Assembly: GCA_948567375.1 (NCBI GenBank)
Contig: OX419755.1
Coordinates: 29,331,001-29,395,000 of the forward strand
DNA length: 64,000 bases
Direction: 5' to 3'
Source: Lunularia cruciata
Taxonomy: Eukaryota; Streptophyta; Marchantiopsida; Lunulariales; Lunulariaceae
Every line of letters begins with the position of its first letter. Position 1 is the first letter of the stretch. Shown piece by piece: positions 56,503 through 64,000 of the stretch. A model generated the notes under the pieces. The model saw only the letters and a list, made by a program, of their open reading frames with translations, was not told the origin of the DNA and did not search any database. A program made the translations under genes and the position numbers.

Positions 56503-57239
56503 TGTGTGACAAACCAACAAGTATCACTTTTGCAGTAATCAGTAAGTAAAAGTTTGTTCCTATAGAGATACAAGTCAAAAGTGGTCAAACACAAAGCAAA
56601 TAGTAACAATGTAGGTCTTCTTGGTTGCATCATTAGTCTCACAGGTAGAAACTACACCTAGAAGAGAGTAATAAGCAATAACTTTCAGTCTTGTCACAAA
56701 CTAACACTCCATAATCACAACTCCACCAAATTCTATCCAAACAAATCTTGATTGTGATTATTCAGATTCTACCAAAGATGGCTACTTCATTATAAAACAA
56801 CTTTGCCACCAAATTGTGTTCCACCTCTCTATTGAAGGTAAAACTTCCTTGATTGAAATTGCTTCACACCAAGCTCACACTACACTCACAAATGTAGAAT
56901 ACTACCAACACTAGAATTCTTCACAGATCTGTCAAGGCATTGCTTTGATTGCACTTCACTTTGAATCAAACACATAGAATGAAGATCAAGGCTACAAAAT
57001 CCATCATCCAACAAGCTCATTGACTTGCACTTTGAAATTCTCCAAACATTCCTGAGCACATACATATAAGATTGATACTCAAAATTAAGCTCAAGCACTA
57101 AGAATTAGCACTTTGCTTTATCTATGTTCAAAAATTATGAATATTGAACAACATAAGACTAGGAATACCTCCTTTAAATAGGCTAAGCAGTTCAACAATT
57201 AGCTAACTAAAATACCATTTCCTAACAAATTTACCAACT

Positions 57240-60200
57240 TGTAGATCCAAAATGCAATGCACTTCTTCATATCTGCCTCTTTGTATCTCAAGTCTGTTAC
57301 TACTCCAAACCGATATCTACAACAACTTTGGCTTCCAAACCTAATGATCCTCCTATCACTTCTCCTTCTTTGGGTCTATCTTCTTCTACTACATTCTCTA
57401 TTATTTCTATTATTTCTTTATTACACTTTGCAATCAAGACCATGGGTAATCTATCTATGTCTTTATTTTTTGACCCATTTGTCTGTCATATCTCAGACAA
57501 TTGATCCAAAGACACTTGCACTCCTACATCTACTACTTTGAACTTCTTATCTCCCTTCATACTACTTTGAAGTCTCTCTAACTCTAAATGTACTAAATCT
57601 AATCTAAGACACACATTGTCTCCCACCTCTAACATCTTCCTATCTACTCAATCTCTCAAGAAAATCAATAATTTATTCAACTCAATGTCTTTCACTTTCT
57701 TCTTCCTTGTCTCTCGCACTAGCAACTTCAACTTGTGCAGTCTCACTTCCTCCAATTGACACTCAGACATCATACCAAGCATTGCCTTCACCCTCACCAC
57801 TACTTCTTCAACTATCTCTTGCCTTAGCATCTGCAACTTCTCTCTCTTTGCTAACAACTTCTCACAATACATCTTTACCTCATCTTCCAACTCAGCCTTC
57901 AAAGATTCCTTCTCTTTGACACTTTTCTTGAGTTGCTCTTCCATTCCTCTGATCATCCCACACAATTGCTCTTCTTCCCAATTTTTGCATAGCTAACTCC
58001 CTCTACCAAGCTTGATCTTTCTCTGCCGCACTTGTCTTCAAACTCTCTAACTCTTGTCCCATTATTGCTGCCATAGCTTTCAAATGAATGATCTTCACTT
58101 GCATGTCATGCACTTTTGCCCTCAAGGCCTCAATCTTCCACATTTGTTCCTTTTGATCTTCTTCTTGCTTTGCCATAGCTTTGCCTCTCTTCACAAAGTC
58201 CTCCGTCAAGCTCTCAATCTCATTTCTCCTAAGCTCTACCTAAGTTCTACAAATTCCCGCTCTCCATGAATTAACTTTCTTCTCAACTCTAAACTTTCCT
58301 CACTCATATACTGCACTACTGCCAATTCGTCTTTCACTCCTGAGTGATCTCCTTTGAGCTCTTTCCTCTTCTTCTTTAACTAGAACAACAAGGGACAAAG
58401 TATTTATGACAAATACTCTACTTCATCAAAGATCCTTGAACTCTCCGGTTGCTCACGTTCTTCCTCTCTTCACTTCTTCTATTGGAGCTTTACTCCAAAG
58501 TCTTAACCTCCTCACTCTCAAGGGCATGTCATCAGAGCTCTCTTCCTTTTCCACTACCGGGCTTACATTGCTTGTTTCTACACCCACAATAGGAACACTT
58601 CTCCTTGATCTTCTCTCCTTCTAAAACTCCAACTTTGGCTTGGCTTGCAAAGTCTCTTCTATCTCCATGCTTGGCAATTTTGGATGCAAAATTCCTCCTC
58701 CTCCCATGCAATCAATTGCCGCATGGAACTCTCGTTCTTCAATGTCAACATTGTCTTTGCCCTATTGTTGAACTTCCATTTCACCTTCACTTTTGTTGCT
58801 CAACCCTTTGCTCTATAGCATAAGCTCTAGTTCTTCTTCTTCTCTCAAGTCTTCTAACCTATACTTGGCTTTGCCGTCCAACTCTTTTGCCTCCAACAAC
58901 TCATCAATTACTATGATGTCTTGCTTCAGGTTTACCTTCTTGTTTTCTTTGGCTAGACCGGCGATATGCTCTCCTTAAGACAACTTCTCTTCCTTGTCTT
59001 TGGGATATTCATTGTTATTTCATGTGCTGCCCTATTCTTGCATAGTGCTCATCACTACTTCAGATTTGTTGGATATATTGTTGTTCTTCCTCATCCGTAG
59101 CTTTTTGTAGATCCGGATGAAGTGAAACACCATCTTCCTTTGCTTGGTCTCCTTCACCAGGTTCAACCCAAAGTAGAAATGTGCAGAAAATGGCACCATA
59201 ATAGCCATCATGGGTTCATCTTGAGTGAGAGATAGGCCAGCTCATAGTGCAATCTTGATTCCTCCATCTTTACTTTAGCTTCAATGCTTAGCATTGTCTT
59301 CAACTTCACAATGACTTCTCCTTTTGAATCTGACTCAATTCCAAGAACTATCTACTCCTTACTCCTCTATGCTTCCAAACTCATTCTGATACATCTTCAA
59401 CTCATCCTCAAACTTTGCTTTTAGTGCTTCATAATCCTCCACATACTAACAAGTTGAGCCTCCACACATTTAATTAGTCCTTGCAACCTTTCTTCCTCTT
59501 GATGTATATTGGTCAACTCATGTTGCCATGCCCAATTCTTCTCCTCTGCACTCTTCCTTAAGCTCTCTAGTTCTTGTTCCATCACAACTATCATCACCTT
59601 TGAATATAGCACCTCTAAGCAAGCATCAATAAATTTTCCCTTTAATTTCTCAAATACTACCTTCCGCTCCGTCAATTCTTTAGCTTGTCATTCAAGTTCC
59701 TTGTTGTGCTTCACACAACTCTCCTTCAAATTATCAAAAGTCTTTCTCTAAAGAACAACGTCAATCCAAAGTTTACCTTGCTTTGGATTTAACCTCCTCA
59801 TTTTCTATGGCCACAATGGTGATACTCTTCCTTTGGGTCTACCTTGCTTCCTTGGCCTTAGGATTTCCACCAACACTATCTTCCTTCCTATTCTTGATGT
59901 AGTGGTCATTACCTTCACGGACTTACTTCATGTAGTATTGCTCGTCTGCATCCGCTACTCATTGTAAATCAAGGTGAGAGTGTGACAATATCCTTCCTCT
60001 CTCCTCCAAGCTAAGTAGGTTTATTCCAAAATAGAAATGGGTTGCAAAAGCTATGAAGTAATGAGATGGCAGCTCCATTCTCCAGCTATGAATCATCTTA
60101 CCTACTCTTTGGTGAAAACACTTTGCCCAATTCATTGCTTCTCCTACAAACATCTGGTGGAAAAACAAAACCTATTGTTTCATCACATAGGTTTTTTGCT

Positions 60201-60627
60201 CTAGCCTAAACATAGCCATCATCACATTGATTAAACCTATTTGTATTGGGTCTTTATGTCTATCCACCTTGTACCTATTCTTAGTGCAAGGAGCACTAAA
60301 ATAATTCCTTACCTTGGTTGTTTCTTTAGAAGAATCACACTTCCAATAGAAGGTGACTCCTCCTACTTCTCTTGCTTCTCTCTCCAAGACTAATCTCCAA
60401 TCTAACTTAGTCTATTGAGCTGGATTTCCTCTCTTTCCCTCTGTCTTGGGACCATCTTTGCCATTCTTGGCAACAATTCTTGCCATGAATCTTGGAAAGC
60501 TCAAATTCTAGTTCCATGCCAGAAAGGTGATGCAAAGTCTACTCTGGACTTTGATCCTTGCCACTACATTTAATTAGCAAATTTCAAGACTTATCACTAA
60601 ACTCTGCTTATTACCCTTGGGTGGCAT
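57240..60627 (-). pseudogene. LTR-A-encoded protein (mosaic copy A12)
   Basis: ATG at 60627; TFLAWN, DWRLVLEREARE, NRYKVDRHKDPI, YVMKQ-stop-VLFFHQMFVGEAMNWAKCFHQR and HSHLDLQ blocks to about 59960. Coiled coil at 59421-59675. After the junction the acidic linker repeats (58560-59150), then coiled coil to 57240 with KVHDMQVKIIHLKAMAAIMGQELE-type and LEEVRLHKLKLLVRE blocks. Numerous stops. Confidence 0.62.
59206..59255. repeat. 50-base junction sequence (second copy)
   Basis: CCATAATAGCCATCATGGG, TTCATCTTGAGTGAGAGATAGG and CCAGCTCA, matching 28748-28797, where it adjoins the PHD remnant. Here it joins two different positions of LTR-A. Confidence 0.75.
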
Positions 60628-61152
60628 TGTGTGCTTTCTCACTCTTGGTCTTTGAAAGATCAAAATCTCCCCAAAATCCAAGATCCTAACTCTTGTGGGA
60701 TATCATTGAGAGGCATGAGATATCTTCATGACATTTCAAAACTCCCTCAATAGAGTCTCAATCTTATAGTTTTTTGTTGAGTGGTCATTCTTTAGTCAAT
60801 CTTCAATTGACCCACAAATTTTATGTGTCTATTTTCTATCACTCTCAATGTCATCTTGATCCCAAGGTAGCTTTTTTCTGTACATGTACTTTCTTGATTG
60901 GCTAGACTTGAGGAAAATTTGGGAGAGCTCCTTTGGATTAGGTTATGCATCCCAATGCAATTATCCTTACTTTGGGTTTATGCTTCCATATGTTTGACTT
61001 GAGTCCTTCTAACTTTGACACAAGGTTGGCTTCTTTGGGTTTATGCCAAACACACAATTCTTCTCTTTTCTTCTTCATTAAGCTTCAATTTGTCTTCAAT
61101 AATATACTTCTTCTTAAAAGTTGTTAAAAACCAAAAAAATATGGGTACCATA

Positions 61153-61619
61153 GTGTTTAATCCTAAGTGGATAGCAATCAAATTAATGCCTTGAAAAATC
61201 CATGAGGAATTGTAGTGTTGGTAGTATTTGACATTTGTGATTATAGTGTTGGATTGATGTAAAGCAATTTCAATTTAGGAAGTTGTGCCTTTAGTGGAGG
61301 GGTGGAACACAATTTTGAGGCAAAGTAGTTTCATGGTGAAGTAGCTTTCTTTGGGAAGAACTGAATCATCACATTCAGTGTTGATTTGGAAAGAATTTGA
61401 TGAATTGTGATTACGAGTGTGATCTTTTTGTGATAAGACTATGATTCAATGCTTGTTACTCTCTTTTAGGTGTGTTTTCTACTCAAGAGATTAAAGAAGA
61501 AATCAAGAAGGACTGTTTGTGACATTTTACTTTATATTTGACCATTTTTTACTTGTATCTTTGTGGGAACAAACTGTTACTTGCTGAATACCACAAACAT
61601 GATACTTGTTGGATTGTCA
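61153..61619 (+). mobile_element. LTR-A 3' end, plus strand, continued
   Basis: Starts with GTGTT (duplication) and continues the LTR-A tail: GGAATTGTAGTGTTGGTAG, GGAGGGGTGGAACACAATT, ACTCTCTTTTAGGTGTG; ends TTGGATTGTCACA at 61619. Non-coding. Confidence 0.8.
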
Positions 61620-61844
61620 CAAATAGCTATCATATGACTTTTCTGAGCAAACTACATTTGTGATGGATGTGCCATTATAAGGTAACCAAAGTCTATGATA
61701 ATGGGTCTTTCTAATTGGCCAATCTCAAAGGAAATATTTTCACCACCTGAGTAAATGGATGGCATGTTCAAAGATAATAGAATTAAGTTCCTTTAGAAAA
61801 TCTCAATGTGTTTGGAAGGACTCTTAAATTTGAGGAAGGGTGTA
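61620..61844 (+). pseudogene. Tat-like integrase C-terminal end and polypurine tract
   Basis: Readable remnants YDNGSF-LANLKGNIFTT-VNGWH (61690-61760) match the integrase tail of Tat/Athila elements. GAGGAAGGG (61832-61840) is the polypurine tract before an LTR start at 61845. Confidence 0.65.
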
Positions 61845-62600
61845 TGTGGAATTTTTAAAAAAATTAAAAAATTTTTTTCCTTTATTTTGAAATGAAGGAG
61901 TAGAGTTTATCCTATGTAAACAAGTTATTCCAAATAGAAAGTGTTGAGAGACTTGAGACTTAAGGATGCACTATTAGCACTTAAGTAAACTGGTTATGTG
62001 ATTTCTTGGTTGCAAAACAAGAGAGTATTCATAGTGCAATATGGTGAAGAAGGTAGTTCAATATAGCTCTTGAGCCTCCTTAAATTTGAAGACTCCACCT
62101 ATTAACACTTAGGAAATGGCCACAAGGGTAGGAAAGTTGAGAGAATTACTCTTAGGTTTCTTGTTATGGAGTTGGGAGTATGTATCTAGACCCATGGGCA
62201 TGGAAATTTGGAATATGAAGTATATAAGCTCTATAAATTTGAAGGAGAATGTGAGAGTTGTGAGTGTAGTTCATTAGTGGACTATTTTGGGTCTAGATGC
62301 ATAACCTTTGGGAGGTTACACCTTGGACATTCAATTTAGCACACACTTGAGTATAGCCATGTAGAAGAAATTAACCACCACTTTTGCTCAAAAAAATCCA
62401 ACTAATGGGTGTGCATTATTGGATTACAAGACCTTACACAATGAGCTATTGTAGAGTCACTAACAAAAATTTTTAGGCCATACAAAATGACATATCTCTT
62501 GATTAACCAAGTGGTGTTCTTTGAGCACATATTTTTAGGCAACTACATAGACTAGGGCTTGATTTTCCATTCCTAGATGTAAAAGATGTACTATATTCTA
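61845..62600 (+). mobile_element. LTR start of LTR-A/E type, degenerate
   Basis: TGTGGAATTTTTAAAAAAATT resembles the LTR-A start. The remainder is A/T-rich with no readable frame. Confidence 0.5.
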
Positions 62601-62621
62601 CACAACACTGAATAATTCCAA

Positions 62622-63405
62622 ATGTTTCATTGTAGAGTATACCCTAAATTTAAGGAGGCAAATTCCCAAGGAACCAAAAGAGATACATGTGCAAAAGTTG
62701 GGTCAAGCTCAAGAGATAGTAGAAGAAGTAGCCATCTTCTCTTTATCTTTATTCAACAAATGCATGATACCTCAAGGAGAGAAAGCATAGATTTGGGCAT
62801 ATTGCACAAATGAATTCATCACCATTATGCCAATGATGAAAAATATAGAAGATAGCATGATGTCATTGCTAGGGTTGATTGTAAATCACTACTTGATCTT
62901 TAAGGACCAACATCCTTATATTGGTAGCTATGCTTCAATTATTAGTCAATGATAACCCAATTGGAGCAACAAGATATGATGAAGGAAACTTTGAAGAAGG
63001 AAGTCCTTTACTTTGGAATGAGCAATGCATGCAGGCAAATAAGGAGATTGCCTTGCAAAATCAAGTTGAAGAGCTAGAGAAAGAAGCCATCACAAAGGCC
63101 AAAGTAAAACTCAAGCACAAGAAGGAGATTGAGGCTCTACAAAGGATATTGGAGAACTTTTGGTTGGTTGGGGACCTCAAGAAGGTAAATCATGAGCTGA
63201 CAATAAGACAACTATAATTGTAAGTGAATCAACTTATTATAGATTGTGACAAGCTAAATATACATAAGGTACAATACAAAGAGTATGTTCTAGATTACCA
63301 AAGAAAGACATGTCCATGGTTGCAAGAGAATCAAGAAAAGATTGCCAAGCACCTAAAGATGATCAAGCATTTAAAAAACAACATGGAAAGAGCCATGAAC
63401 TAAAA
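62622..63405 (+). pseudogene. Coiled-coil coding remnant, unidentified
   Basis: The stretch 62921-63217 is open for 98 codons with NQVEELEKEAITKAKVKLKH and KKEIEALQRILENF, a clear coiled coil. Weaker frame remnants flank it (RKTCPWLQENQEKIAKHLKM). It may be a diverged LTR-A-type protein or a different retroelement ORF. It is cut at about 63408 by LTR-A. Confidence 0.4.
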
Positions 63406-63407
63406 AT

Positions 63408-64000
63408 TAGTGACAACACAACAAGTATTCCTTTTGCAATAATCAATAAGTAAAGTTTGTTTCCATAGAGATACAAGTAACAAATGGTCAATTATGAAGT
63501 CAAATGTAACAATCAATTCTTCTTGGTTGCATCTTTAATCTCTTAGGTAGAATCCTCACCCAAAAGAGAGTAAAAAGCATTAATTTTTTTCTCATCACAA
63601 ATTACAATATTCATAATCACAAATTTATCAAATCTTTTCAAACAATCTTGATTGTGATGATTCAGATTCTTCCAAAGAAGGCTACTTCACTATGAAATGA
63701 TTTCACATCAAAATTTTGTTCCACCTCTTCCAGTAAAGTCACAACTTCCTCAATCAAAATTGCTTCACATCAACACATTGTTGTACTCACCAATGTAGAA
63801 TATTACCAACACTATGATTCCTCATAGATCTGTCGAGGCATTGCTTAGATTGCTATCGACTCAAGATCAAACACACAATGAAATCAGAAATGTGGAATCC
63901 AACACCCAACATCCAACACTTAGATTTGCACTTCAAAATTCTCCAAACACTCACAAACGCACACAAGATTGATACTTGGAATTAAGCTGAAACTACAAGC
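63408..64000 (-). mobile_element. LTR-A 3' end, minus strand, running off the window
   Basis: TAGTGACAACACAACAAGTATTCC at the left is the LTR-A 3' terminus read in reverse. The R/U5-like tail words (CTTCTTGGTTGCATCTTTAATCTC, TTGCACTTCAAAATTCTCC, AATTAAGCT) continue to the window edge. Non-coding. Confidence 0.82.

Larger units (their letters stand above)
56503..61152 (-). mobile_element. Solo LTR-A copy A12, enlarged mosaic (4650 bp)
   Basis: Right terminus ATATGGGTACCATA at 61152, left TGTGTGACAAACC at 56503, flanked by GTGTT. It is about 850 bases longer than other copies. 59256-61152 covers the LTR start to the coiled-coil block MLSIEAKVKMEESRLH. 56503-59205 restarts at the middle of the frame (FHPDL region) and runs to the 3' end. 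The two overlapping parts are joined by the 50-base sequence at 59206-59255. Confidence 0.85.

Noticed and set aside
1-64000. tRNA, rRNA or snoRNA genes
   Set aside because: I found no cloverleaf-like or rRNA sequence by eye; the only tRNA-like matches are the two primer binding sites. A tRNAscan-type search would be decisive.

Overview
The window is a land-plant heterochromatin segment made almost entirely of nested, decayed LTR retrotransposons. I see no intact host gene, no rRNA or tRNA gene, no CRISPR array and no bacterial signal. The AT-rich composition, giant Ty3/gypsy LTRs, deep nesting and old lineages (Tat/Athila/Ogre-like, chromovirus, and a DNMT3/PHD-bearing gypsy) suggest a large-genome plant, most likely a gymnosperm. 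The species call is inference.

The dominant component is a repeat I call LTR-A, about 3.75-3.8 kb long, present in roughly fifteen full or partial copies on both strands. It starts TGTGGTGCCCACA, ends GGTTGTCACA and is bounded by 5-bp target duplications: GTATC around 384-10444, CACAA around 33592-37365, ATTAC/ATTGC around 33039-41358 and GTGTT around 56503-61152. At 21243-24983 it is followed by a tRNA-Asp-type primer binding site and a Tat-like gypsy interior. It is therefore a true giant LTR and not a DNA transposon. Unusually, each LTR encloses a long reading frame of about 790-845 codons, now broken in every copy, for a protein with a conserved N-terminal region, a basic NLS-like patch, an acidic linker and a long coiled-coil tail.

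The second striking component is gypsy C (12126-17609, minus strand). One polyprotein frame, broken by a single frameshift and a few stops, encodes a DNMT3-like cytosine-5 DNA methyltransferase, reverse transcriptase, RNase H, integrase and a C-terminal PHD finger. A second LTR-plus-PHD remnant lies at 27689-28763.

Layout. 1-12125: a gypsy D gag/protease fragment interrupted by LTR-A copies; one of these holds a chromovirus (gypsy B, 2072-7968). 12126-17609: gypsy C. 17609-24983: LTR-A with a Tat-like interior. 24984-32171: shuffled LTR-A pieces with the second gypsy C remnant. 32172-43260: a plus-strand Tat-like integrase split by a solo LTR-A, which itself contains another solo LTR-A and a solo LTR-B. 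43261-49430: a fourth gypsy lineage (F) with its LTR and another solo LTR-B. 49434-56502: repeated LTR ends and a second gypsy D gag. 56503-64000: more LTR-A copies, an integrase tail with polypurine tract, and a coiled-coil coding remnant.

The genes do not form a host pathway; each cassette served its own retroelement. The biology worth following is retroelements that carry chromatin-modifying or chromatin-reading modules (methyltransferase, PHD finger, chromodomain) and an LTR family that carries its own protein frame.
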